From JALZKA01 sp963701205 (GTDB lineage Bacteria > Actinomycetota > Thermoleophilia > Solirubrobacterales > 70-9), in NCBI GenBank assembly GCA_963701205.1, contig OY969575.1, positions 744,001-808,000 on the forward strand: a stretch of 64,000 nt of DNA. Direction: 5' to 3'. The translations under genes and the position numbers were made by a program. The notes below the pieces were generated by a model. It was not told where the DNA came from, searched no databases, and saw nothing but the letters and a program-made list of their open reading frames with translations. Positions 1 through 10,689 of this stretch are shown here, in pieces. How positions within the stretch are numbered: the stretch's first letter is position 1; each line of letters opens with the position of its first letter.

Positions 1-265
1 ATGCAGCGATGGCCGGGAGGGCTTGGGCGAGGCGGGGTCCCTCGTCAGGGCGGCGGGTGGCGAGGCGATGCGTGGCGCCCGAGCGGTCCAGGCGGCGGGC
101 CGCCCGGCGGAACTCGGCCAGGTCGTGGATCGATCTGCCGCTGCCCAATCTCAGAGTTCGTTGCATGGCACGAGTTTCCCCGCCGACCAAGCGTGCTCCT
201 ATGGCCGCGTGTCGAAACTGGTTGCCCCCGTCCTGTACACGCTGGCGCCTGCCAGACTGCCGCCG
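1..265. other. Window edge without a convincing gene
   Basis: Overlapping open frames run through this stretch on the plus strand, but they are rich in Gly, Arg and Pro, show no recognisable domain and look like open frames forced by high GC. The frame that continues into the small membrane protein at 266 stays open here, so a longer N-terminus cannot be excluded. I see no hairpin, RNA gene or clear promoter. Confidence 0.4.
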
Positions 266-583
266 GTGAACGAGCGCCCCGCTGATGTCCTGCGCAAGAC
301 CGCCCCCGGGCGGATGTTTCGCTTGGTCAAGCTGGCGTCATGGATCGAGTTGGGCCTGTTCGGTGCCCTCCTCGTCGTCTGGCTTGTGCCGGGACTGGAG
401 CGCGAGACGTTCTATGCGGGCCTGGCACACGGGATTGGGTACATCGCGCTGGCGGCGTTGATCTGGGTCACGGTCCTGCGACGGGAGGCTCCCTACACGC
501 TGCTGGCAGCCACGCTGACTCCCGTCGGCCCGGTCGGCAGCGTCATCGCGATCGCCTATCTCGAACGTCGCGAACCCGCCTAA
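266..583 (+). CDS. Small integral membrane protein, DUF3817-like
   Basis: About 105 residues. The core starts with a basic segment (MFRLVKLASW) followed by three hydrophobic stretches: one before the periplasmic-looking segment GLERETFYAGLAHG, one at GYIALAALIWVTVL and one ending at VIAIAYLERR. This layout, with the conserved-looking GLAHGIGYIA segment, resembles the DUF3817 family of small actinobacterial membrane proteins, whose biochemical role is unknown to me. The start is uncertain: GTG at 266 is chosen because the sequence before it is low-complexity, but ATG at 314 would still give all membrane segments. It stands alone on the plus strand, converging on the aconitase gene. Confidence 0.55.
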   Translation: MNERPADVLRKTAPGRMFRLVKLASWIELGLFGALLVVWLVPGLERETFYAGLAHGIGYIALAALIWVTVLRREAPYTLLAATLTPVGPVGSVIAIAYLERREPA

Positions 584-781
584 CCGCAGCAAACTGTTGA
601 CACAGCCACTCCGAATCGGTCAGAATTGGAGGGCTAGCAGGGAGAGATGGGACCAATAGGGACTTCACGAAGTTCGTCCCCGGGCAGTCCCGCCTTCCGG
701 GGGCGATCGCGTCGGCATCCCTCCCTGGCTACCGACGCGCTGGGCGTTGGGCGCGGGCCGTGTGGACCCCCTGCCTCCCAC

Positions 782-810
782 GGCCCCGCCCCGCCCGTTC
801 TGGCGGGGCC
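782..810 (-). terminator. Hairpin downstream of acnA
   Basis: Perfect 9-bp inverted repeat GGCCCCGCC / GGCGGGGCC with an 11-nt loop, about 25 bp past the aconitase stop codon and between two convergent genes. It lacks a T-run on either strand, so it would be a GC-only terminator or simply an mRNA 3'-end stabiliser. The rest of 584-834 contains only a short palindrome (ACTTC-AC-GAAGT near 663) that I cannot interpret. Confidence 0.4.
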
Positions 811-834
811 CCGGGCGCGGGAGGGCAAAAGCCT

Positions 835-3636
<2,802 letters not shown>

Positions 3637-3697
3637 TCCTCCGCTCGACCGCGTTATTTCTGGCTACACCCAGTATGAACCGGACGACAAAGCATGG

Positions 3698-4498
3698 TCA
3701 GCGCTTTCCGGTCTGGTTGTCGGCAACTGCATCGGCCACCTTGTCGACTCCGGTCCTGGCGGAGATCCGACCCGCGAGGTCCGGCCGACGGGCCGCGAAG
3801 TTTGCAAGCAGACGCTGCACCCGGGGGGCCACCTCCACCTCAGCCCGATCACGCTCGATCGCACTGACAACGCCGGCCGCGACCTGTTCAGGGCTCGCGG
3901 TGCCGGCCCCCTTCGGAACCTGGGCCCCCGAATCGGCAAACATTCCAGCGTCGCGAATCGTCCCGGGCATCACGACCGACGAGCCGACGCCCGTGCCGCG
4001 CAGGTCCTCCCGCATTCCCAGGCCAAAGCCCCGGAGCCCGAACTTCGTCGCCGAATAAAGCGAACTCCGAGCGGTCGCAACCTTTCCGTTCAGCGACGAG
4101 ATGAAGACGAGGTGCCCGTCGCCCCGGGCGAGCATTGACTCCAAAAGGGCATGCGCAAGCAGGATCGGAGCCTCCAAGTTCACCCGCAATGCCCGCTGGA
4201 TCTGCTCCTCCGAATAGGTGGCCAGCCTGCCGGACGCCGGCAGCGCAGCGTTGGCGACCAGAATCTCGACTTCACCGGCCTCGGCGAGCAGCTGCTGATG
4301 GGCGCCGGGTTCGGCGAGATCGCAGACCACGGCCATATGGCCTGAGCCCGGCAGGGATTCGACCAGCGCCTCCAGTTCGGCCCGCTTGCGCGAGCTGAGC
4401 ACAAGCGTGGCGCCGCGAGCGGCGAGGCCTTGGGCGATCGCGCGGCCAAGGCCGCCGGTCGCCCCCGTCAGGAGGACACGCTTACCGTCGATAATCAT
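3698..4498 (-). CDS. Short-chain dehydrogenase/reductase
   Basis: About 266 residues, the usual size of a classical SDR. The cofactor motif TGATGGLGRA sits near residues 11-20, the NAA motif near 84, and the catalytic Ser-Tyr-Lys set is seen as ISSLNG followed by YSATK near residue 150. The substrate is not evident. ATG at 4498 is chosen because MIIDGKRVLLTG is a typical SDR beginning; the 25 residues encoded upstream in the same frame overlap the divergent gene and have no family character. It lies just upstream of acnA on the same strand and is divergent from the glutaredoxin-like gene, only 38 bp away. Confidence 0.88.
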   Translation of the reverse strand: MIIDGKRVLLTGATGGLGRAIAQGLAARGATLVLSSRKRAELEALVESLPGSGHMAVVCDLAEPGAHQQLLAEAGEVEILVANAALPASGRLATYSEEQIQRALRVNLEAPILLAHALLESMLARGDGHLVFISSLNGKVATARSSLYSATKFGLRGFGLGMREDLRGTGVGSSVVMPGTIRDAGMFADSGAQVPKGAGTASPEQVAAGVVSAIERDRAEVEVAPRVQRLLANFAARRPDLAGRISARTGVDKVADAVADNQTGKR

Positions 4499-4517
4499 CG
4501 CCCCGGAACCTATCCGA

Positions 4518-4535
4518 GCCGCTATCTTGAGCGGC
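4518..4535. promoter_or_regulatory. Inverted repeat between divergent genes
   Basis: GCCGCT (4518-4523) and AGCGGC (4530-4535) form a 6-bp inverted repeat in the 38-bp gap between the SDR and glutaredoxin-like start codons, ending one base before the ATG at 4537. It could be a shared operator or a hairpin over the ribosome-binding region. The position is the main support. Confidence 0.3.
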
Positions 4536-4536
4536 G

Positions 4537-4842
4537 ATGAAGCTCTATATCTGTTGGGGAACGTTCCAGACACTGCGTCCAGGCGGCCACCCGTGCGCCA
4601 ATGCCCATGATGCGCTCAAGGAAGCCGACCACGACTTCGAGGTCGTCAAGGTTCGTGGACTTGGGGTAGGCCCGCGGCTCTTTCACTGGGTAACAAGCGG
4701 CCGCAAGGAGGTCGAGGCCGTCTCCGGTCAGCGTTCGGTGCCGGTTCTGGTTACCGACTCGGGCGAGGCAATAACGGAGTCCAAGCGCATCATCGAGTGG
4801 GCTCAGGCCAATCCCGCCGGGGCTGCAACCACGCCTGCGTAG
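4537..4842 (+). CDS. Glutaredoxin/GST N-terminal-like protein
   Basis: A 101-residue protein with a thioredoxin-like beta-alpha-beta start (MKLYICWGTF) and the later signature RSVPVLVTDSGEAITES, which matches the cis-proline and substrate-binding segment of glutaredoxin and GST N-terminal domains. The region where glutaredoxins have CPYC is unusual: Cys6 is followed by GTFQTLRPGGHPC, so two cysteines are present but widely spaced. Role in thiol redox chemistry is an inference. Divergent from the SDR. Confidence 0.7.
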   Translation: MKLYICWGTFQTLRPGGHPCANAHDALKEADHDFEVVKVRGLGVGPRLFHWVTSGRKEVEAVSGQRSVPVLVTDSGEAITESKRIIEWAQANPAGAATTPA

Positions 4843-4881
4843 GCAGGGTCCCGGCCGTTCAGCCCGAACTTGTACGCATCG

Positions 4882-4910
4882 TTACTACCTAAGCTCATTC
4901 TGAGTAGATT
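4882..4910 (+). promoter_or_regulatory. Possible promoter of the riboswitch transcript
   Basis: TTACTA (4882-4887) and TAGATT (4905-4910) are separated by 17 bp and would start a transcript near 4917, just before the riboswitch fold. Both hexamers match consensus only partly; the position is the main argument. Confidence 0.3.
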
Positions 4911-4924
4911 GTGAGCATGTCCTT

Positions 4925-5110
4925 GCAAAACGCCGGGCAATCCGCTAGGCTCCCGCAAGTTCTTAACCGGTAAGCCGAGTTCGGTCTCACCCATCGAGAC
5001 CGAAACGGGGGAACCGTTTGTTGGGGCTAATCCGCCAAGTACGAGGCGGAGGCGCGACTCCTTAAAGCGCCAGCCCGTCAGCTAACCCCGTAGGCACAAC
5101 GCAAGGAGAC
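4925..5110 (+). promoter_or_regulatory. c-di-AMP riboswitch (ydaO-yuaA type)
   Basis: The leader shows the conserved blocks of the ydaO-yuaA aptamer in order: GCCGAGT (4974-4980), hairpin CGGTCTC (4982-4988) / GAGACCG (4996-5002), GGGGGAACC, GGGGCTAATCC, a GCC/GGC hairpin near 5034-5047, hairpin GGCGC (5051-5055) / GCGCC (5067-5071), and the diagnostic 3' block GTCAGCTAACCCCGTAGGC ending at 5095. The ribosome-binding site AAGGAG follows at 5103-5108. In actinobacteria this class typically precedes NlpC/P60 and Rpf-type cell-wall hydrolases, which fits the two genes here. The outer limits are approximate. Confidence 0.9.
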
Positions 5111-5119
5111 TGGTTCGTC

Positions 5120-5689
5120 TTGAATTCCCAGAGCACCCAACGAGGCCGCATCAGGCGACGCGTCGCGCTGTCTGGATTCGCGACCGCGCTGGTGTTGTTC
5201 GCGTTGCCCGCCGGGAGCGCGATGGCCAGCGGCGCCGTCGGCCACGGCGGCGGTTCCGGCACGGTGCCGGGATCCAAGGCCAAGCTCAAGCGCAACGGCC
5301 AGGCGGTTCCGCCGGCCAGCGCTCCGGCACGCGTCAAGCGCGCCATCCGCGCGGCCAACGACATCGCTGGCGATGACTACTACTACGGCGGCGGCCATAA
5401 GCCGGGCTTCCGTGATCGCCGCGGCTACGACTGCTCGGGCGCCGCAAGCTACGCGCTCGGCAAGTACGGAGCCAAGAAACTTTCTGCGCCAATGCCTTCC
5501 GGCGATTTCATGCGCTGGGGTGGCAAGGGCAAGGGCAAATGGATCACGACTTACGCAAACGGCGGCCACATGTACACGATGATCGCCGGACTGCGCTTCG
5601 AGTCGCATACCAGTGGCGACGGCCCCTCCTGGAGCAAGGAACGGGCGACGAAGTCCGGCTACAAGGTTCGCCACCCCAAGGGTCTTTGA
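5120..5689 (+). CDS. Secreted NlpC/P60-like wall hydrolase, copy 1
   Basis: 189 residues from a TTG start, supported by AAGGAG eleven bases upstream. A basic N-terminus and hydrophobic core ending at SAMAS form a Sec signal peptide. The linker GGGSGTVPGSKAKLKRNGQ is shared with the next gene. The catalytic region has YDCSGAASYAL (nucleophile Cys) and, about 50 residues later, GGHMYTMIAG (catalytic His), the NlpC/P60 order for cleaving peptidoglycan stem peptides. The domain is short and divergent, so substrate specificity cannot be read. It is the first gene behind the c-di-AMP riboswitch and overlaps the second copy by one base (TGATG). Confidence 0.85.
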   Translation: MNSQSTQRGRIRRRVALSGFATALVLFALPAGSAMASGAVGHGGGSGTVPGSKAKLKRNGQAVPPASAPARVKRAIRAANDIAGDDYYYGGGHKPGFRDRRGYDCSGAASYALGKYGAKKLSAPMPSGDFMRWGGKGKGKWITTYANGGHMYTMIAGLRFESHTSGDGPSWSKERATKSGYKVRHPKGL

Positions 5690-6270
5690 TGCGCACCCTG
5701 ACCAAGACCAATCGGGCTGCGCTCCTGGGCATCAGCCTCTGCGCCTGCCTGATCGCGATTCCCTCCGCAAGCGCCCTCGCGGGCAGCGGCGGGGTCAACA
5801 CGGGTGGCGGTTCCGGCACCGTGCCGGGATCCAAGGCCAAGCTCAAGCGCAACGGGCAGGCGGTGCCGCCCGCCAACGCTCCGGCGCGCGTCAAGCGCGC
5901 GATTCGTGCCGCCAACAAGATCGAAGACAAGCCGTATCGTCGCGGCGACGGTGGCCACGGTTCGTGGGGCGGAAAAGGCTACGACTGCTCGGGCGCCGTG
6001 AACTACGTGCTGGGTAAGCCCGGGGCACGAGTGCTGAAGTCCCCGACAATGGTTTCCGGCGACTACGCAAGATGGGGCAAGCGCGGAAAAGGCAAGTGGA
6101 TCACCGTTTACGGCGATGGAGAGCACGTATTCGCGATCATCGCGGGCCTGCGCTGGGACACATCGAACCCCGGTGCCGATCACGGCAAGGGTCCGAGTTG
6201 GAGTCGGGATATCGGCTACGGCTATAGCAACGTCCCGCGCAGCGCTGCCCGCCACCCGCGCGGCCTGTAA
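5689..6270 (+). CDS. Secreted NlpC/P60-like wall hydrolase, copy 2
   Basis: 193 residues and a paralogue of the preceding gene: signal peptide ending near SASALAGS, the same GGGSGTVPGSKAKLKRNGQ linker, GYDCSGAVNYVLG with the catalytic Cys, and GEHVFAIIAG with the catalytic His. ATG at 5689 overlaps the stop of copy 1 as TGATG, so the two are translationally coupled and share the riboswitch. The C-terminus ends in RHPRGL, like RHPKGL in copy 1. The linker-coding DNA is almost identical between copies while the rest has diverged, which points to tandem duplication with selection or gene conversion on the linker. Confidence 0.85.
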   Translation: MRTLTKTNRAALLGISLCACLIAIPSASALAGSGGVNTGGGSGTVPGSKAKLKRNGQAVPPANAPARVKRAIRAANKIEDKPYRRGDGGHGSWGGKGYDCSGAVNYVLGKPGARVLKSPTMVSGDYARWGKRGKGKWITVYGDGEHVFAIIAGLRWDTSNPGADHGKGPSWSRDIGYGYSNVPRSAARHPRGL

Positions 6271-6318
6271 CGAGCAACCTCCCCGCCCGCGCACTTTCGC
6301 GCATTGTCTGACATTGGC

Positions 6319-6339
6319 CTAGCCGCGGCCAGCGGCTAG
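6319..6339 (+). terminator. Hairpin between the NlpC pair and azlC
   Basis: CTAGCCGC (6319-6326) and GCGGCTAG (6332-6339) form an 8-bp stem with a 5-nt loop, followed by CGTTTCC. It can serve as the terminator of the riboswitch transcript. Because azlC starts at 6351, it could instead influence azlC initiation. Confidence 0.45.
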
Positions 6340-6350
6340 CGTTTCCGGTC

Positions 6351-7049
6351 ATGCGCGCGGGGTTGAAAGCCGGACTGCCGGTCGCGGGGGCGTCCCTCCT
6401 CTTGGCGATCTCGTTCGGAGTCCTTGCGCGCCCCGTCATGGGCGAGGTTGCGCCGATCGTGATGTCGGCAATCGTGTTCGCCGGATCGGCCCAGTTCGGA
6501 GCCCTGGCGGTGCTGGCCGCCGGTGGTGGCGCCGTCGCCGCCGTCGTTGCGGGCTTCCTGCTGAACCTGCGCTACCTGCCGATGGGCGTCGCCTTGGCGC
6601 CATCGCTGCGCGGGGGGGCCATCTCACGCGCGCTCGCGTCCCAGCCGACCATCGACGCCGCATGGGCAATGGCCCACCGCGGTGACGGCACCTACGACGT
6701 GCGCTTCATGTGGGGCGTAACCGCTGCCTGTTACCCGGCTTGGGTGGTGGGCACCACAATCGGCGTCTTTGCCGGCGACCTGATCGGCGACCCGGATCGC
6801 CTTGGCCTCGACGCCATCTTCCCCGCCTTCTTTCTGGCACTCCTGATCGGCGAGTCGCGCGGTGGTCGCCGAGGAACGCTCGCGGCCCTGGTTGGCGGGG
6901 CGATCGCGCTGGCGCTGGCGCCGTTCACTCCCGCCGGAGTGCCGGTGATCGCCGGTTGCCTTGGGGCCCTGGTCGCCCTGATCGGCTGGCGTGGCGAGTC
7001 CTGCCCATCCACTGATTCAACGACGGCCAAAACGGTGGCCGCGCCATGA
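6351..7049 (+). CDS. azlC: AzlC-type amino-acid exporter, large subunit
   Basis: A 232-residue polytopic membrane protein. The N-terminal region has the AzlC features GLKAGLPVAGASLLLAISFG and, after it, the segment FAGSAQFGALAVLAAGG, followed by LLNLRYLPMGVALAPSL. AzlC pairs with the small AzlD subunit to export branched-chain amino acids or analogues in characterised cases. The stop overlaps the azlD start (ATGA at 7046-7049), the usual arrangement for this pair. The substrate here is not determined by sequence. Confidence 0.9.
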   Translation: MRAGLKAGLPVAGASLLLAISFGVLARPVMGEVAPIVMSAIVFAGSAQFGALAVLAAGGGAVAAVVAGFLLNLRYLPMGVALAPSLRGGAISRALASQPTIDAAWAMAHRGDGTYDVRFMWGVTAACYPAWVVGTTIGVFAGDLIGDPDRLGLDAIFPAFFLALLIGESRGGRRGTLAALVGGAIALALAPFTPAGVPVIAGCLGALVALIGWRGESCPSTDSTTAKTVAAP

Positions 7050-7360
7050 GCACCGCCTGGACGACGATCTTGGCGCTGACGGTGCTCACCGCAGCAGCCC
7101 GTTCTGCCGGCCCAGTGCTCCTTGGCGGCCGCGCGCTCCCCGCGTTGGCGACGAACCTGATCCAGCTGCTGGCGCCCGCGATCCTGGCGGCGTTGATCGT
7201 TGTCGGGACCTTCACTGCAGCCGATGGCGCTCTCGAGATCGACGCGCGGGCGGCCGGGCTCGGGGCCGCCGCCGTGGTCCTCGCCGTAAGCCGTAAGGCG
7301 CTCCTTGGGGCCGCTGTCACCGCTGCGGTGGTGGCGGCGCTGGTTCGGGCGCTGGCTTGA
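7046..7360 (+). CDS. azlD: AzlD-type amino-acid exporter, small subunit
   Basis: A 104-residue hydrophobic protein with about four membrane segments, including LIQLLAPAILAALIVVGTFT and AAVTAAVVAALVRALA. Its size and its four-base overlap with azlC identify it as the AzlD partner. The same transcript presumably ends at the hairpin at 7415-7445. Confidence 0.85.
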   Translation: MSTAWTTILALTVLTAAARSAGPVLLGGRALPALATNLIQLLAPAILAALIVVGTFTAADGALEIDARAAGLGAAAVVLAVSRKALLGAAVTAAVVAALVRALA

Positions 7361-7414
7361 TCCGTTTGGGCGCAGGCGTCGTGCTGCAAATCGCAGTACC
7401 GCGAACTTAAACTT

Positions 7415-7445
7415 TGGCCACTCTCGAACTCGCCGCGAGTGGCCA
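7415..7445 (+). terminator. Hairpin between azlD and the ABC operon
   Basis: A perfect 9-bp inverted repeat TGGCCACTC (7415-7423) / GAGTGGCCA (7437-7445) with a 13-nt loop, followed by TTGTCGTGT. It is placed 55 bp after azlD and 44 bp before the ABC gene. It reads best as an intrinsic-like terminator, but it could equally be an operator of the transporter operon. Confidence 0.45.
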
Positions 7446-7488
7446 TTGTCGTGTACGGTCGCGGTGACGCCGGCGGTCGTCATACGAA

Positions 7489-8559
7489 ATGGAGCAGACC
7501 CAGCAAGGCATGAGCCCGTCAGTAGCAGCCTCGGATGCGAGCATTGACGTGCGTTTGAACGGGGTCACCAAACGCTACGGCGAGTTCACGGCCGTTGACG
7601 CCATCGACCTTGAGGTGGCAAGCGGCGAGTTCTTCACCATGCTGGGTCCATCGGGATCGGGCAAGACGACCACGCTGCGGATGATCGCCGGGTTCGATGT
7701 CCCGGACAGCGGCCGCGTCGAGATCGACGGCCGCGACGTGACCGACCTCCCAGCGTATGACCGCGAGGTCAACACGGTGTTTCAGGACTACGCGCTCTTC
7801 CCCCACATGACCGTTAGCGAGAACGTGGCCTACGGAATGCGGGTCCAAAAAGTCGACAAGGCCGAGCGCACGAAGCGCGCTGCGGAAGCCCTTGAGATGG
7901 TTCGACTCGACGCGTTCGGGGACCGCAAGCCAGCCGAGCTTTCCGGCGGTCAGCGCCAACGGGTCGCGCTTGCCCGCTCGATCGTGAACCGTCCCCGCGT
8001 CCTCCTTTTGGACGAGCCGCTTGGCGCGCTGGACCTGAAGCTCCGCGAACAGATGCAGGTCGAGTTGAAGTCGATCCAGACCGATGTCGGCATCACCTTC
8101 ATCTACGTCACCCATGATCAGGAAGAAGCGCTGACGATGTCCGACCGAGTCGCCGTCTTCAACGAGGGCAGAATCGAACAAATCGGCACGCCATCGGATG
8201 TGTACGAACGGCCTGAGAACAGCTTCGTCGCCGGTTTTGTCGGCGTCTCGAATCTGCTCGAGCGGGAAGGTCGGAGGTTCACCGTTCGCCCCGAAAAGGT
8301 CCAGATCCTCGATGGCAATCCGGGCGGAGATCTCCATTCCGAGCGCGGGCGGATCGCCAACGTCGCCTACGCGGGGATGATGACGCGCTACCTGGTGGAA
8401 CTCGACCAGGGCGGGTCGCTGCAGCTTGTCAAGCAAAACCTCGACACCTCCTCGGAGGAGTCGTATGCGGAGCAAGGACGAGAGGTAATCGTCGGCTGGC
8501 GCCGTGACCACACGGTGGCAATACCGACGGAGAAAACCAAGGGAGAGGAGGCGCGATGA
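7489..8559 (+). CDS. potA: Polyamine-type ABC transporter ATPase, system 1
   Basis: A 356-residue ATPase with Walker A GPSGSGKTTT near residue 55, signature LSGGQRQRVALARS near 147, Walker B VLLLDEPLGALD and switch TYVTHDQEE-like motif (YVTHDQEEALTMSD). A C-terminal TOBE-type region follows (FTVRPEKVQI). These features are those of the PotA/spermidine-putrescine branch. It is the first gene of an A-D-B-C operon whose next gene overlaps by four bases (ATGA). The order ATPase-binding protein-permease-permease is repeated at 20979-24936. Confidence 0.9.
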   Translation: MEQTQQGMSPSVAASDASIDVRLNGVTKRYGEFTAVDAIDLEVASGEFFTMLGPSGSGKTTTLRMIAGFDVPDSGRVEIDGRDVTDLPAYDREVNTVFQDYALFPHMTVSENVAYGMRVQKVDKAERTKRAAEALEMVRLDAFGDRKPAELSGGQRQRVALARSIVNRPRVLLLDEPLGALDLKLREQMQVELKSIQTDVGITFIYVTHDQEEALTMSDRVAVFNEGRIEQIGTPSDVYERPENSFVAGFVGVSNLLEREGRRFTVRPEKVQILDGNPGGDLHSERGRIANVAYAGMMTRYLVELDQGGSLQLVKQNLDTSSEESYAEQGREVIVGWRRDHTVAIPTEKTKGEEAR

Positions 8560-9758
8560 GCGCTTTGTACAAGAGCCCGGCCCGATTGGCCTGGATGATC
8601 GCCGTTGGCATGATCGCCGCGGTATTCGCGATCGGTTGCGGCGATGATGATGACGGTGGCGACAGCGGTGGCGACGATGGCGGCGGCGCGCTGACGGAGC
8701 TCGGCAAGGCCGAAGGCGAGGTCAACCTGATCGCCTGGGCCGGCTACGTGGAGGACGGCTCCACCGACCCGGCGGTCGATTGGGTGTCGGATTTCGAGAA
8801 GGAAACCGGCTGTCAGGTCAATGTCAAGACCGGCAACACGTCGGATGAGATGGTCCAGCTGATGCGGACCGGTCAGTACGACGGCGTCTCGGCATCAGGC
8901 GACGCAACCACGCGGTTGATCGAGGGTGGCGACGTCGCTCCGGTCAACACCGACCTGATCCCGAACTACGCAGACGTCTATGACGCGTTGAAGGATCAGG
9001 ATTTCAACAGCGTTGACGGGCAGATGTATGGGGTCCCGCACGGACGCGGATCGAACCTGTTGATGTACGACCCCGCGGAGGTCAGCCCGGCGCCGACCTC
9101 ATGGGATGTCGTCTTCGACAATGCGGAGGAGTACAGCGGCAAGGTGACCGCGTACGACAACCCGATCTACATCGCCGACGCGGCGCTGTATCTGCGGGCG
9201 CACAACCCGGACCTCGGGATCGAGGATCCGTATGAGCTCGACCAGGAGCAGTTCGACGCTGCGGTTGAGCTGCTCAAGGCGCAGCGCAAGCACATCGGCG
9301 AGTACTGGTCTGACTACACCAAGGAGATCCAGGCGTTTGCCAACGGCGATTCGTCCGTCGGCACCACCTGGCAGGTGATCGTCAACCTGCTGAACGCCGA
9401 TGGCTCCAAGGAGGAGGTCGTACTCCCCGAGGAAGGCGCAACCGGCTGGTCGGACACATGGATGATCAGCTCCGAGGCCGACAATCCGAACTGTACGTAC
9501 CTGTGGATGGACCACATCATCAGTCCGGAAGCGAACGCCGCGGTCGCCGAGTGGTTCGGCGAGGCTCCGTCAAACGCGAAGTCGTGTGAGTTCACGGCTG
9601 ACAAGAACCACTGCGAGACATTCCACGCAGGGGATGAGGAGTTCTTCGACCAGATCGAGTACTGGAAGACCCCCGTCTCTGACTGTGGTGACGATCGCGG
9701 TGACGTCTGCAAGACCTACGACGAGTGGGTCCAGGCGTGGACGGAGGTGAAGGGCTGA
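8556..9758 (+). CDS. Polyamine-type ABC substrate-binding lipoprotein, system 1
   Basis: 400 residues. A lipobox AIGC near residue 28 is followed by an Asp/Gly-rich spacer (CGDDDDGGDSGGDDGGG), giving a membrane-anchored binding protein. The PotD/PotF-like fold shows in VNLIAWAGYVED near the mature start, YGVPHGRGSNLLMYDP, and WSDTWMISSEADNPNC. The mature part contains six further cysteines (GCQVN, NPNCTYL, KSCEF, HCETF, DCGDD, VCKTY), enough for three disulfides, unlike the system 2 protein. Probable ligands are putrescine, spermidine or related cations, by family only. Confidence 0.85.
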   Translation: MSALYKSPARLAWMIAVGMIAAVFAIGCGDDDDGGDSGGDDGGGALTELGKAEGEVNLIAWAGYVEDGSTDPAVDWVSDFEKETGCQVNVKTGNTSDEMVQLMRTGQYDGVSASGDATTRLIEGGDVAPVNTDLIPNYADVYDALKDQDFNSVDGQMYGVPHGRGSNLLMYDPAEVSPAPTSWDVVFDNAEEYSGKVTAYDNPIYIADAALYLRAHNPDLGIEDPYELDQEQFDAAVELLKAQRKHIGEYWSDYTKEIQAFANGDSSVGTTWQVIVNLLNADGSKEEVVLPEEGATGWSDTWMISSEADNPNCTYLWMDHIISPEANAAVAEWFGEAPSNAKSCEFTADKNHCETFHAGDEEFFDQIEYWKTPVSDCGDDRGDVCKTYDEWVQAWTEVKG

Positions 9759-9795
9759 TCCGGACGACACCTCGTTCAGCGATGGACGAGAAACC

Positions 9796-10689
9796 GTGGA
9801 AGCGGGGGTAGCAACACCTCCGAAGAAGAGGTCGGCGGGCCGCGTGCTCGCCGGCCTCTTCCACGGTCGTCCCCGGCTTCAAGTCGGGACGCTCCTGGCG
9901 GGCCCGGTCGGCTGGCTGGTAATCGGCTACCTGGGCTCGCTCGCGGTGATGCTCCTCGCCGGGTTCTGGCAACTCGGCGAGCTCAGCGGCGAGGTCGAGC
10001 AGAGCTTCACCGCGGACAACTTCCGGACGATCGTCGAGCAGCCGGTCTACCGGCAGATCGCCGGGCGGACTTTGATGATCGCCGCGCTCGTCACGCTGGC
10101 ATGCGCGGTCCTCGCGTTCCCGCTCGCCTTCTACATGGCGAAGGTGGCATCCAAGCGAACCCGAGGCCTGCTCGTGGTGGCGGTACTGGTTCCGCTCTGG
10201 TCGGCATACCTCGTCAAGGCGTACGCCTGGCGCGCGATCCTTTCCGAGGACGGCATCCTCAACTGGGCGCTCGAGCCGCTTGGCATCTCCAACCCTGGCT
10301 ACGGCCTGTTTGCGGTGTGGCTGGTGATGACCTACCTCTGGCTGCCGTACATGATTATTCCGATCTACGCAGGCCTCGAGCGGATCCCGGACAACCTGCT
10401 GAGCGCGTCCGACGACCTCGGAGCCAAGCCCTTCTACACCTTCAGACGGGTGATCTTGCCGCTTGTCTTTCCGGCGATTGTCGCCGGCTCCATCTTCACG
10501 TTCTCGCTAACGCTCGGGGACTTCATCGCCCCGACGCTGGTCTCGTCGGATCAGTTCATCGGCAACGTCGTCTACTCGAACATCACCAACAACCTGCCGC
10601 TGGCGGCCGCATTCGCCACGGTGCCGATCCTGATCATGCTGGCCTACCTGTTGATCGCCCGCCGGCTCGGGGCGTTTGAGCACATCTGA
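9796..10689 (+). CDS. potB: Polyamine-type ABC permease PotB-like, system 1
   Basis: A 297-residue permease with six predicted membrane segments. The cytoplasmic EAA-type loop is seen as SASDDLGAKPFYTFRRVILP, which docks with the ATPase. GTG at 9796 is used because no in-frame ATG occurs nearby, although a 37-bp gap separates it from the binding-protein gene. It overlaps potC by one base (TGATG), so the permeases are coupled. Confidence 0.88.
   Translation: MEAGVATPPKKRSAGRVLAGLFHGRPRLQVGTLLAGPVGWLVIGYLGSLAVMLLAGFWQLGELSGEVEQSFTADNFRTIVEQPVYRQIAGRTLMIAALVTLACAVLAFPLAFYMAKVASKRTRGLLVVAVLVPLWSAYLVKAYAWRAILSEDGILNWALEPLGISNPGYGLFAVWLVMTYLWLPYMIIPIYAGLERIPDNLLSASDDLGAKPFYTFRRVILPLVFPAIVAGSIFTFSLTLGDFIAPTLVSSDQFIGNVVYSNITNNLPLAAAFATVPILIMLAYLLIARRLGAFEHI

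Noticed and set aside
655..685. Short palindrome ACTTC-AC-GAAGT near 663.
   Set aside because: Too short, not near a start codon, and the flanking bases do not extend it.
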